Below, one piece after another: positions 50,294-58,898 of a stretch of 64,000 bases of DNA. Location: NCBI GenBank assembly GCA_038230415.1, contig JBBRNH010000020.1:1-64000 (forward strand), in the 5' to 3' direction. A model generated the notes under the pieces. It ran no database searches. It was not told where the DNA came from and was given only the letters and a program-made list of their open reading frames with translations. This DNA comes from JBBRNH01 sp038230415. Lineage in GTDB: Bacteria; Bacteroidota; Bacteroidia; Cytophagales; Spirosomataceae. The first letter of the stretch is position 1; each line of letters begins with the position of its first letter. The position numbers and the translations under genes are program-made.

Positions 50294-52111
50294 ATGCGTT
50301 TCTTTTACAAAATAGTACTATTTGGATTTGGGGTGTTACTGACGGGCGGGCAGGTGTTTGGGCAGGGTAGTTATGTTGCTACCACGCCTAACACATCTAA
50401 CGCAGCAGCCTTTGGAACGTACAACACGCTCGTTGGCCCTGAGGCCGGAGGAGCATTCAGTACAACAGGTTGCTGTAATGTATTTATGGGCCATGCGGTT
50501 GGCTATGCCAATAAAAGTGGCAGTTATAATGCCTTTGTGGGTGCCTGGGCGGGCAATAACAATACAACTGGCACCAAAAACACGTTTTTGGGCTATGATG
50601 CCGGAGCCAGTAGTCAAATAGGGTCAGAGAACACGTTCGCAGGAAGTGAAGCAGGGCGATTTAGTATTGGGGATTATAATACGTTTGTAGGCACATCAAC
50701 TGGGTATGCCACTCAGGGCGTAAACAATGCCTTTCTCGGCTATCGTGCTGGCTTTGCCACCACAACTGCTTCTAACAACACCTTTATTGGTGGGCTTGCG
50801 GGGCGCAACAACACAACCGGCGATGCCAATGCCTTTGTGGGCAGTTATGCGGGCAACGTCAATACAACCGGAGCAAACAATTCATTTTTGGGGTATTCGG
50901 CGGGTTATCATAACACAACCGGAGCCAATAATTCATTTATTGGCAATCAGGCAGGTTTCAGCAACACAACCGGGTTTTACGATGCCTTCCTGGGCAGTGA
51001 TGCAGGTAATGCCAACACAACCGGGTACTTCAATTCGTTTGTGGGCGCGTCGGCAGGGAAAGCAAATACAACAGGCTATTCTAACGTATTTCTGGGGAGC
51101 TATTCGGGCTTTGCCAATACAACAGGAAATGCCAACACATTTGTGGGCGACGAAGCGGGCTTTGCCACTACAACAGGCGATAACAATGTATTTATGGGCC
51201 AAAACGCGGGCCAAAGCAACAAAACCGGAAGTGCTAATACACTAATTGGTGTGAGCGCGGGTATTCTCAGCCAGACCTGTACGCAGAATACGTTTGTAGG
51301 GTTTCAAACGGGTGCTCAAACCACCGTTGGGGCCAATACATTCGTCGGTCACTCGGCAGGCTATGACAATACAACCGGCACATCAAATGTGTTTATTGGT
51401 ATCGGTGCTGGTAAGGGTAATCAGGTCGGCAGCCGCAACACGTTCGTGGGCAACACCGCCGGGCCAGCCACCAGCAATACAGACGATAATGTTTATATCG
51501 GCTACGCCACCGGCAACCACGACGGCGGCTCGCGCAATACCTTCCTCGGTGCCGGGGCCGATGCCCTTGCCGAACACCTCACCAATGCAACCGCCATCGG
51601 AGCCGGGGCCGCCGTTGCCATCAGCAACGCGCTCATTCTGGGTCATAATGCCAACGTTGGCATTGGCACAAGTGCGCCAACGGCCCGCTTACACGTTCGG
51701 ACGGGCTGCGCTGACGAGTCGGGGATTCGGTTAGAGAACCTCACCAACCAAAGCAGGGCTGTATCCCAGGCTGATAAGTTTTTGACCGTGACCGACCGGG
51801 GCGATGTGGTGCTGGCCCGTTACCGGCTTCAATATGCCACCCCCACTGATTGGGCCGACCGCGTGTTTGCGCCAGATTATCGATTGCGGCCATTAGCTGA
51901 GGTAGCTGATTATGTGCAGGCCCACGCCCACTTACCGGGTTTGCCGTCGGCACAGGAGGTCGTTAAACAGGGCGTTGACGTGGCAATGTTGAACGCTAAA
52001 CTGTTGGAGAAAATTGAAGAACTGATGCTTTATGTGATTGATTTAAAGCGCGAAACTAAAGCGTTGAAGGCTGAAAATCAGCGCATTTGGCGAAGAGTCA
52101 GACACCAGTAG
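50294..52111 (+). CDS. Surface fibre protein with ~17-residue head repeats and coiled-coil end
   Basis: A 605-residue exported protein. I chose the ATG at 50294 (signal MRFFYKIVLFGFGVLLTGG to VFGQ). From about residue 35 to 440 it consists of repeats of about 17 residues on the pattern AGxxNTTGxxNxFxGxx, some 20 or more copies, as in YadA-like trimeric adhesin heads or phage-type fibres. After that come a segment like GIGTSAPTARLHVRTG and RLRPLAEVADYVQAHAHLPG, seen in Bacteroidetes tail-fibre-like proteins. A C-terminal coiled coil of about 40 residues follows (MLNAKLLEKIEELMLYVIDL). No sorting domain. Function is probably adhesion; trimerisation is inferred. Confidence 0.82.
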   Translation: MRFFYKIVLFGFGVLLTGGQVFGQGSYVATTPNTSNAAAFGTYNTLVGPEAGGAFSTTGCCNVFMGHAVGYANKSGSYNAFVGAWAGNNNTTGTKNTFLGYDAGASSQIGSENTFAGSEAGRFSIGDYNTFVGTSTGYATQGVNNAFLGYRAGFATTTASNNTFIGGLAGRNNTTGDANAFVGSYAGNVNTTGANNSFLGYSAGYHNTTGANNSFIGNQAGFSNTTGFYDAFLGSDAGNANTTGYFNSFVGASAGKANTTGYSNVFLGSYSGFANTTGNANTFVGDEAGFATTTGDNNVFMGQNAGQSNKTGSANTLIGVSAGILSQTCTQNTFVGFQTGAQTTVGANTFVGHSAGYDNTTGTSNVFIGIGAGKGNQVGSRNTFVGNTAGPATSNTDDNVYIGYATGNHDGGSRNTFLGAGADALAEHLTNATAIGAGAAVAISNALILGHNANVGIGTSAPTARLHVRTGCADESGIRLENLTNQSRAVSQADKFLTVTDRGDVVLARYRLQYATPTDWADRVFAPDYRLRPLAEVADYVQAHAHLPGLPSAQEVVKQGVDVAMLNAKLLEKIEELMLYVIDLKRETKALKAENQRIWRRVRHQ

Positions 52112-52115
52112 TGAA

Positions 52116-53384
52116 TCACTCCTCCAGATAATCCAGTTCCTTGCCGTGCGTTTCGGGAATGGTCAGGATGCAATAAAAGCCAATCACAAAACAGACCGCG
52201 CCCACCACGGCCCCGGCTCCGGTGGTGGTCAGGGCGGGTTTCAGGGCGAGGTAGGTGCCGGTCATCGGAATCACCATACCCCGCACCATGTTTGGCACGG
52301 TGGTGGCGGCTGTGGCCCGGAGGTTAGTGCCAAACTGCTCGGCCCCGATGGTCACAAACATCGCCCAGTAGCCAATGCCGAAGCCCAGAAACCCACAAAG
52401 TGCGTAGAGCAACCCCGCGCTTTTTACGCCCGAAAACAAATAAATCAGACTGATTAGGAGCGTGAAACCCATCTGAATGGCAACGGCTTTGATGCGTGAC
52501 TGCAACGCCTGACTCAGAAAGCCACTCACGATGTCGCCCGTTGCCAGGCCCACGTAGCACCACATGATGGCAAGGCCCGGCTGAATGGGTTCAGCAATGC
52601 CAAAGGCCACGCCAAACTCGTTGCTGAACGTGGCTAAGATGCTGATAACGAACCATGTTGGCAGGCCCATACCAATACATTTCAGATAGCGGCTCAGGCG
52701 GTTTCGGTTGGTGAAAAATGAGAAAAAGTCACCCTTCACCACGTGTTTCTGATCGGCTAAGCCCTTAAACATCCCCGATTCGATCACCCCGATTCGCAAC
52801 AGCAGCAGACCGAAGCCAAGGCCTCCACCCACAAAAAACGCCAGCTCCCAATTAAAGAGTTTAACGGTGAAATAGGCCACCACCGCTCCGAACAGCCCGA
52901 CTCCTGCCACCAACGATGTGCCGATGGCCCGCAACCGCGTGGGCAGCACCTCGCTCACGAGCGTGATACCTGCGCCCAACTCGCCCGCCAGCCCGATACC
53001 GGCCACAAACCGCATCAGGGCGTAATAATCGGTGGGTTCCATGAAGGTTACGTGTTTGGTAAACCCGCAGGCAATGTTGGCGATGGAGTAGGTAATTATG
53101 CTCCCAAACAGCACCGACAGCCGCCCGCGCTTATCGCCCAGAACGCCCCATAAAATGCCGCCGAGGAGCAAACCGCCCATTTGCCAGTTCAGGATGGTGG
53201 CCCCGGTGGTCGAGATTTGGGCATCGGTCAGGCCGAGGTCGCGCAGGCTTGGCACCCGAACGATACTGAACAGGAGCAGGTCATAAATATCAACGAAGTA
53301 GCCGAGCGCGGCCACAATCACGGGCAGGCCGAGCAGGTGTTGCCGGTCAGATTTGGCCGGGGCCGGAGCAGTCAGAACAGACAT
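52116..53384 (-). CDS. Major facilitator superfamily transporter
   Basis: A 422-residue inner-membrane protein with about 12 membrane segments. I chose the ATG at 53382-53384; the -7 box at 53420-53427 supports it. The first helix has GYFVDIYDLLLFSIV. The loop after helix 2 shows GVLGDKRGRLSVLFGS, the MFS signature, and RFVAGIGLAGELGAGITLVSE follows, as in the sugar- or metabolite-H+ symporter branch. Substrate unknown. It is convergent with the fibre gene (4 nt between the stops) and a relic of a similar transporter lies 2 kb away. Confidence 0.9.
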   Translation of the reverse strand: MSVLTAPAPAKSDRQHLLGLPVIVAALGYFVDIYDLLLFSIVRVPSLRDLGLTDAQISTTGATILNWQMGGLLLGGILWGVLGDKRGRLSVLFGSIITYSIANIACGFTKHVTFMEPTDYYALMRFVAGIGLAGELGAGITLVSEVLPTRLRAIGTSLVAGVGLFGAVVAYFTVKLFNWELAFFVGGGLGFGLLLLRIGVIESGMFKGLADQKHVVKGDFFSFFTNRNRLSRYLKCIGMGLPTWFVISILATFSNEFGVAFGIAEPIQPGLAIMWCYVGLATGDIVSGFLSQALQSRIKAVAIQMGFTLLISLIYLFSGVKSAGLLYALCGFLGFGIGYWAMFVTIGAEQFGTNLRATAATTVPNMVRGMVIPMTGTYLALKPALTTTGAGAVVGAVCFVIGFYCILTIPETHGKELDYLEE

Positions 53385-53419
53385 AAAGCGAAGAGGTGGT
53401 TTTGGCAAGTATTATTTGG

Positions 53420-53427
53420 CAAAAGTA
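53420..53427 (-). promoter_or_regulatory. -7 box of the MFS transporter gene
   Basis: TACTTTTG on the minus strand is an exact TAnnTTTG, 35 nt before the ATG at 53384. The only TTTG nearby is 12 nt upstream of it, too close for the usual -33. Confidence 0.4.
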
Positions 53428-53440
53428 CCCCAAATGTCCC

Positions 53441-53495
53441 AAACCGCCCCCAGACCGTTTGATAACGCGGCAACTCAAACAGCCGGGGGCGGTTT
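53441..53495 (-). terminator. Hairpin after the OmpA-family gene
   Basis: AAACCGCCCCC (53441-53451) pairs with GGGGGCGGTTT (53485-53495), and the inner GTTTG/CAAAC adds a further pairing. It lies 5 nt from the OmpA stop at 53501. There is no T-run on the minus strand, so it is a moderate candidate. Confidence 0.55.
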
Positions 53496-53500
53496 TGAAC

Positions 53501-54766
53501 TTACAACTTCACGAACTCAACGCGCCGGTTTTGGGCTTTGCCATCAAACGTAGCATTGTCGGCCATTGGTTTGGCTTTACCATAGCCTTTCGTCGTCAGC
53601 CGGGCAACATCAACGCCCATCGTAACGAGTTGGGTTTTAACGGCATCGGCACGTTTCTGCGACAGACTCAGGTTGACGGCATCGGCCCCGTCAGAATCGG
53701 TGTGGCCGCCAATTTCGAAGCGGGTGCCGGGCGTTTCGGTCAGGTATTTCACGATGGCGTTCAGTTCGCCCATTGATTCGGGTTTAATGATGGCCTTGTT
53801 CACATCGAAATTAATACCGTGCGAGATGTATTTGCCCTCGCCAAATTTCGCGCCGATCAGGTTGGCCCCTCCCCCTTCTGCAATACGCACATTTTTGAAG
53901 ACCTGCGGGGCATCCTGCGAACCGATACCGCCAAAAATCACCCGCGTCGGCACGGCGGTACTTTGCGGTATGGTCAACACCCGAAACTGATCGATGTATA
54001 GTTTGATTGAGCGGCCTTTGAGGATAAACGCTATGTGGTGCCAGTGGTTGAAGAAGTTCTCGCCCTGCAATTCGGCGGGCATATTCCCGGCCAGTTCGCG
54101 GCTTTCGTCGTTCACCATAAACTTAGCCGAAGCCCCGCCTGCATCGGCTTTGATGCTAATTGCCTCGCTATTATTGTTGGCATCCTCAAACCAAAACGCC
54201 AGGCCATATGCCTCCGGCGTTTGGTAGTAATCGTATTCCAGCGTAAATTCTTTGGGCAGGTAGTTTTTGGTTTTCATCAACGGGGCCACTTTACCGTAGT
54301 TGCCATCGGTGATTTTCATCACCAGCCCGTCGCCAAATTTGTTCAGCACAGCTTGCCCATACACTAAATCCCAGTGTTCGGCAAATTCGCCGTCCTGGTC
54401 GGCATGAAAATCGTCGTCAAAAATGATTTTGTTGCCCGGCACAAAATCGTAGTTGGCGTAGGAACGCATACTAACGGGCTGGTCTTTAGTCGTTTTCGGC
54501 GCATCGGTCGGTGCGGCATCAGCCGGGCCGTTAGTGGTAGCGGGTTGTGGGGTGGTGCTGTTTGTGGTTGTGTTTGGCTTCTTTTTGTTGCCGTTTTTTA
54601 CGTCGTTCTCCACCTTGTCGAGACCTTTATTGATGCCCCGATCAATTTTTTGGTTGGCCCGGTTGGTGGCGGCATTATTCACCCGGTCGAGAACATTACC
54701 GAACTGCGCCCAGCCCGGCCCGGCAGTCAGGAGTAGCACAGCCAGCAAGAGGATTGATTTTGTCAT
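53501..54766 (-). CDS. OmpA-family protein with LamG-like central domain
   Basis: A 421-residue exported protein. I chose the ATG at 54764-54766, which begins the signal peptide MTKSILLLAVLLLTAG (to GWAQ). A Lys/Asn/Thr/Pro-rich linker follows (about 30-110), then a beta-rich domain similar to concanavalin/LamG folds (FDDDFHADQDGEFAEHW, WHHIAFILKGRSIKLYIDQF). The C-terminal ~110 residues are the peptidoglycan-binding OmpA domain: VNKAIIKPESMGELNAIVKY, GHTDSDGADAVNLSLSQKRA and GKAQNRRVEF. It probably anchors the outer membrane to peptidoglycan. Confidence 0.88.
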   Translation of the reverse strand: MTKSILLLAVLLLTAGPGWAQFGNVLDRVNNAATNRANQKIDRGINKGLDKVENDVKNGNKKKPNTTTNSTTPQPATTNGPADAAPTDAPKTTKDQPVSMRSYANYDFVPGNKIIFDDDFHADQDGEFAEHWDLVYGQAVLNKFGDGLVMKITDGNYGKVAPLMKTKNYLPKEFTLEYDYYQTPEAYGLAFWFEDANNNSEAISIKADAGGASAKFMVNDESRELAGNMPAELQGENFFNHWHHIAFILKGRSIKLYIDQFRVLTIPQSTAVPTRVIFGGIGSQDAPQVFKNVRIAEGGGANLIGAKFGEGKYISHGINFDVNKAIIKPESMGELNAIVKYLTETPGTRFEIGGHTDSDGADAVNLSLSQKRADAVKTQLVTMGVDVARLTTKGYGKAKPMADNATFDGKAQNRRVEFVKL

Positions 54767-54922
54767 ATTGATTTGTGATCTGAATGAGCCGCAAACATGG
54801 TAAAAACCAGTCACTTACCAAAACAACCTGATTAGTAAAGACCTTCTACCGACTACCCAGCCGTAAAACGTCAGTTGGTGGCCCCGGTTTAGGGCAAGCG
54901 CAACGGATTGGGGGTTTATGGC

Positions 54923-54930
54923 TATTTTTG
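54923..54930 (+). promoter_or_regulatory. -7 box of the phosphoesterase gene, decides the start
   Basis: TATTTTTG, an exact TAnnTTTG, ends 23 nt before the ATG at 54954. It lies inside the first codons of the alternative start at 54918, so that start is unlikely to be used. Confidence 0.45.
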
Positions 54931-54953
54931 CACAAAACTTAGTCAATCGTTGC

Positions 54954-57900
54954 ATGATTCATTCTGTACCAGTTCGTTTTGCCCGGCTCCGGGTAGCATT
55001 ATTCCGTGTTCTGTATTCTTCCCGGTGTTGCCTGTTCACCGCCCTAATGCTGACCTTTACCCTTTTCACCGCCCCGGTTTGCCGCGCCCAAACGTCCACA
55101 ACGACCACCTCCGGCACGGTCATTATCAAATCTGGCGATACATGGGAGTTTTGGGACAAAGGCACCGCGCCCCCGGCCTCGGCAACCTGGGCAGCGGGCA
55201 GTTCTCCATTAGGCTACCAACCGGCCATTTCCAGCTACCCGATCAGCACAACGGTTGCCAGCACGTCAGTTGCGGCAGGGAAGGCGACGGTGTTTTTTCG
55301 GAAAGATATTTCGACGCTGGATAACTACTGGAACGCCTGTTTCATGCTGCGTTATCGGCGCGACGATGGAATTGTGATTCGGGTAAACGGCATTGAAGTA
55401 GGTCGCGATAACCTGCTCACTGGCCCCGTCTCGACCTCTACCACCGCCAGCGAAGCCGTTACAACGGTTGATTCAAACTGGTATAGTATACTCCTGCCCG
55501 GCTCTGTATTTGCCAGACTCCTCAACGGGTCAGGCAAGGAAACAGGGACGATTGTCGTAGAAATCCATCAGCAGGTCGGCTCTGAGGAAGACCTGTTCTT
55601 CGATCTGGAGTTGACGCAATATAGTTACCGCAATAACGCGCCATTGGCAGCCGCGCAACTTCCCGTTCTGTCGGGCGATGAATGGGAAACGCAAGACATT
55701 CACGACATTGTTGATTTCGAGTTTGTCAGTCCTTCCTACTTAGCTAATTATCGGTCAATAAATAAGAATCCGTTGGGTGATTATCGAACATTATATGAGA
55801 ATAACTGGCGAAATGTTCGGACAACCGGGAATCCGGCCCACATTGGGTATGGATATCCGGGCGATGTGAATCCGGGTATAATTGCGCCCGTGACCAGTTT
55901 CACTACCTATAACGTAACGCCATCGCTAACGGCTGCACCCTTCGGCGATGTGTCTAATCCGGGCTATTTCCCACAATCGTTTAAAACGGCAACCGCTTTC
56001 CGCAAAAAAATCCTCATCAATAACTTGAACGCGTGGGCCAGTTTCGATCTCAAGTTTACGGGATTACCGGGCGGCTTTCTGGTTTATATCAATGGAGAAG
56101 CTGTTTATAGCACATATTCCATGCCATCCACTTCACCAGAACTCAAGTACGGATGGTTTATTGGTAGCTTAGATGAACAACGCTATGCCCCGTTGCCAAC
56201 CCGGTTTTTCAAACCGGGTGAGAATGTGATTGTCGCTATTGCGACAGGCTCTACCCATAAACTTGCCTTCAACCTCGAACTAACCGGCAACCCTACCGGC
56301 CCATACCCACCCGTTGCCAGCCGGGTGCAGAGCCAGACAGCGTTTGTTGGGCAGCCGTTCAAGTACACGATTCCCGGGTTTGGCGACAACAACAACGACG
56401 TACTTTCGTACAAACTCGTCGGCCTGCCAGCCAGCCTGAGTTTCAACGCCAGCAACCGCGTCATTACTGGAACCCCCAGCGCAAGCGGCATCACATCGTT
56501 AACCATTACCGCTACTGATCCCGGTGGCTTATCAGCGGCTACCGGATTCACCATCAGCGTGTTAGAACCGCCGAAATTAGTGCGGGGGCCGTATCTGCAA
56601 AACGCCACTAAGTCGGGTATGACGTTCCGCTTCCGAACCGATGTGCCGTGCGTGGGCCGGGTGACGTGGGGAGATAGGTATACCGATGAAGATTCGGCCC
56701 GGACTGACCACGTTGTTTCGGTGACGAATCTGTGGGTGAATACATCCTACACCTATACCGTCGGCTGTGCCAACGGCGCGGTTTTAGACAACAACCCCGC
56801 TAATATATTCCGCACGAACACATACCCGATTGCCGGTCAGAAAACCCGAATCTGGTCATTAGCCGATTTTGGGATTGGCACAACGCGGCAAACTAACGTC
56901 AAAAAAGCGTTTGAAAACTACGTCAAAAGCATCGGCAACCCCGACATCAATCTCTGGCTTTGGCTCGGTGATATTGCCTACGACAGCAACGAACCCGAAC
57001 TCCAAAAGTTTGTCTTTAGCCGCGACAGCATTGCCAATCCGTATGCATACGGAAACAGCCGGATTATGCGCCAAACGCCGATTTATGCCGCGCCCGGCAA
57101 CCACGACTACCCCACCGGCGAGAGCCGCACAACGCACAAAATTCCGTATTTCGATATGATTTCGCCCCCCACCAAAGGCGAAGCGGGCGGGGTGGCATCG
57201 GGCAAAAAGGAGTACTACTCGTTCAATTATAACAACATCCACTTCGTCGCGCTCGACTCTTACGGATTTGAGCCGGGAACGGGCCATCAGCGTATTTTCG
57301 ACCCGGCAGGGCCGCAGATCACGTGGCTTAAAAAAGACCTCTCAGCCGCCCAGACCGACAGCACCATCAACTGGATCATCGCGTTCTGGCACCACCCGCC
57401 CTATTCCCGCGGAACGCACAACACCGACACCGCTGCCGATTTGATCGAAATTCGCCAGAACCTGATTCCCGTGCTGGAACAATACCGGGTTGACTTAGTG
57501 ATGAACGGCCACAGCCACGTGTATGAGCGCACGGGCCTGATGCGTGGCTTGGTTGGCGATGGCAGCACCTACGACCCCGCCACCAACCGCCCCGCCGATG
57601 CCGCAAACGCTAAGGCAACGGGCAAATTCGATGGCTCGGCCAACTCGTGTTTTTACGTCAAAAGCAGCAAAACTCCCCCCGCCCAGCACGAAGGCACCGT
57701 TTATGTGGTGAACGGGTCGGGCGGGGCCGGGGGCAACTCGCAGGCCAATTGGCCGCACCCGGCAATGGTTACGGCCTACAATACGAAAGGGGCTTCGATG
57801 TATTTAGAAGTGGACGGCGGACGACTCGATGCCAAAACCATTGACGAAGACGGTAAGATTGTTGACCAATTCACGATTTTCAAAGACACCTGCCCCCCTA

Positions 57901-58820
57901 CCCTGCCCCAGGGAATCACGTGCAACTGCGGGGGGAAAACCCTGACCGCGCCCCCGGCTCTGAGCCTGCTTACGCCCGGCTTCGACTGCAAAACGGGCAG
58001 CCTGACGTTTGTTACGGCGGGGGGCAACGGTTCAACAATCGAGTACCAAATCACCGGACAAACCAACTGGACAACCACCGCAACGGCCCGCGTCAGCAAC
58101 CTCACGGCCCTGCTCGGTAATCCGGCCACATCGGGCAGCCTGACGCTTCTGACCCGCCAAAGCAGTACCACCCTGACGGGTATTTTTAACGCACGGGCGT
58201 TTTGCCCCGTAAGTACCACAACATCAAGCAGTACCGTTACCAGTGGAACCGCCACAACGGGAACAGCCGTTGTGGGAATACTCGCCGTTTTACCGCCGGT
58301 TTACGATTGCAAAACCGGGGCTATCATCCTGAAAACCAGCGGGGGCAATGGCTCTCCCATCACATTCAATACGCCGGGAATTCAGCGCGATTCGCCCATT
58401 AGCACGAGCGGCACCGTAGAAGCGGGTGTGCGGAACGATGCCAAAACGCTCACCATTACGGCCACCCAAAGCGGCACTGGCACCTCCGTTACCACCGTCA
58501 GCTATGTGTTTGATTTGAAAGCGGCCTGTTTGGGTGGCGGGCGCGAAGGGCTTACCAACAATAGCGACGGTCTCCAAATCACCGTCTTCGGCAACCCCAC
58601 CACCGATACCACCGTTGACGTAGAGATTCGCGGGGCCGAAGGCCAGTCGTTGCGCCTTCAACTCGCGGATGCACAGGGAAAAATCTGGACAAACCATGCG
58701 CTGAAATCGGCGCGGGCCGTGGAGCGGCAAACCGTTACACTGGGTCACTCGGCGGGGGTATATGTGCTGACGGTGAGTATAGAGGGTCGGCGGGAGACGG
58801 TGAAGATTGTGCGGGAGTAA
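54954..58820 (+). CDS. T9SS-sorted metallophosphoesterase with Ig-like domains
   Basis: A 1288-residue exoprotein, signal peptide to CRAQ (about residue 35). Residues ~40-450 are beta-rich, with two related segments (DSNWYSILLPG and AWASFDLKFTGLPGG) that suggest galactose-binding-like folds. A putative-Ig domain follows (about 455-540), then a short FnIII-like N-domain as in purple acid phosphatases. The calcineurin-like catalytic part (about 636-860) has WSLADFGIG, WLGDIAYDS, APGNHDYP, FWHHPPYS and NGHSHVYERT. Repeated LTPGFDCKTGSLTF-type modules and a C-terminal T9SS domain (TVFGNPTTDTTVDV to TVKIVRE) end the protein. Substrate unknown. Confidence 0.88.
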   Translation: MIHSVPVRFARLRVALFRVLYSSRCCLFTALMLTFTLFTAPVCRAQTSTTTTSGTVIIKSGDTWEFWDKGTAPPASATWAAGSSPLGYQPAISSYPISTTVASTSVAAGKATVFFRKDISTLDNYWNACFMLRYRRDDGIVIRVNGIEVGRDNLLTGPVSTSTTASEAVTTVDSNWYSILLPGSVFARLLNGSGKETGTIVVEIHQQVGSEEDLFFDLELTQYSYRNNAPLAAAQLPVLSGDEWETQDIHDIVDFEFVSPSYLANYRSINKNPLGDYRTLYENNWRNVRTTGNPAHIGYGYPGDVNPGIIAPVTSFTTYNVTPSLTAAPFGDVSNPGYFPQSFKTATAFRKKILINNLNAWASFDLKFTGLPGGFLVYINGEAVYSTYSMPSTSPELKYGWFIGSLDEQRYAPLPTRFFKPGENVIVAIATGSTHKLAFNLELTGNPTGPYPPVASRVQSQTAFVGQPFKYTIPGFGDNNNDVLSYKLVGLPASLSFNASNRVITGTPSASGITSLTITATDPGGLSAATGFTISVLEPPKLVRGPYLQNATKSGMTFRFRTDVPCVGRVTWGDRYTDEDSARTDHVVSVTNLWVNTSYTYTVGCANGAVLDNNPANIFRTNTYPIAGQKTRIWSLADFGIGTTRQTNVKKAFENYVKSIGNPDINLWLWLGDIAYDSNEPELQKFVFSRDSIANPYAYGNSRIMRQTPIYAAPGNHDYPTGESRTTHKIPYFDMISPPTKGEAGGVASGKKEYYSFNYNNIHFVALDSYGFEPGTGHQRIFDPAGPQITWLKKDLSAAQTDSTINWIIAFWHHPPYSRGTHNTDTAADLIEIRQNLIPVLEQYRVDLVMNGHSHVYERTGLMRGLVGDGSTYDPATNRPADAANAKATGKFDGSANSCFYVKSSKTPPAQHEGTVYVVNGSGGAGGNSQANWPHPAMVTAYNTKGASMYLEVDGGRLDAKTIDEDGKIVDQFTIFKDTCPPTLPQGITCNCGGKTLTAPPALSLLTPGFDCKTGSLTFVTAGGNGSTIEYQITGQTNWTTTATARVSNLTALLGNPATSGSLTLLTRQSSTTLTGIFNARAFCPVSTTTSSSTVTSGTATTGTAVVGILAVLPPVYDCKTGAIILKTSGGNGSPITFNTPGIQRDSPISTSGTVEAGVRNDAKTLTITATQSGTGTSVTTVSYVFDLKAACLGGGREGLTNNSDGLQITVFGNPTTDTTVDVEIRGAEGQSLRLQLADAQGKIWTNHALKSARAVERQTVTLGHSAGVYVLTVSIEGRRETVKIVRE

Positions 58821-58836
58821 CCTGCGTTGTTTGTGC

Positions 58837-58898
58837 AAGTAGCGCGGGTGGAAACCCGCGATTGTGCAAAACAACGCGGGTTTCCACCCGCGCTACTT
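58837..58898. terminator. 24-bp perfect hairpin containing a stop codon
   Basis: The arms at 58837-58860 and 58875-58898 pair without mismatch around a 14-nt loop. Each arm is itself nearly palindromic (CGCGGGTGGAAACCCGCG). The stop codon of the convergent GH3/beta-lactamase gene (58893-58895) lies in the right arm. It begins 16 nt after the phosphoesterase stop and can serve both genes. It resembles widespread REP-like elements; only one copy is here. Confidence 0.75.

Noticed and set aside
50400..51550. CRISPR-like periodic repeats
   Set aside because: The periodicity is coding, with conserved amino acids and variable bases, about 51 bp per unit; no constant direct repeat or spacer structure exists.
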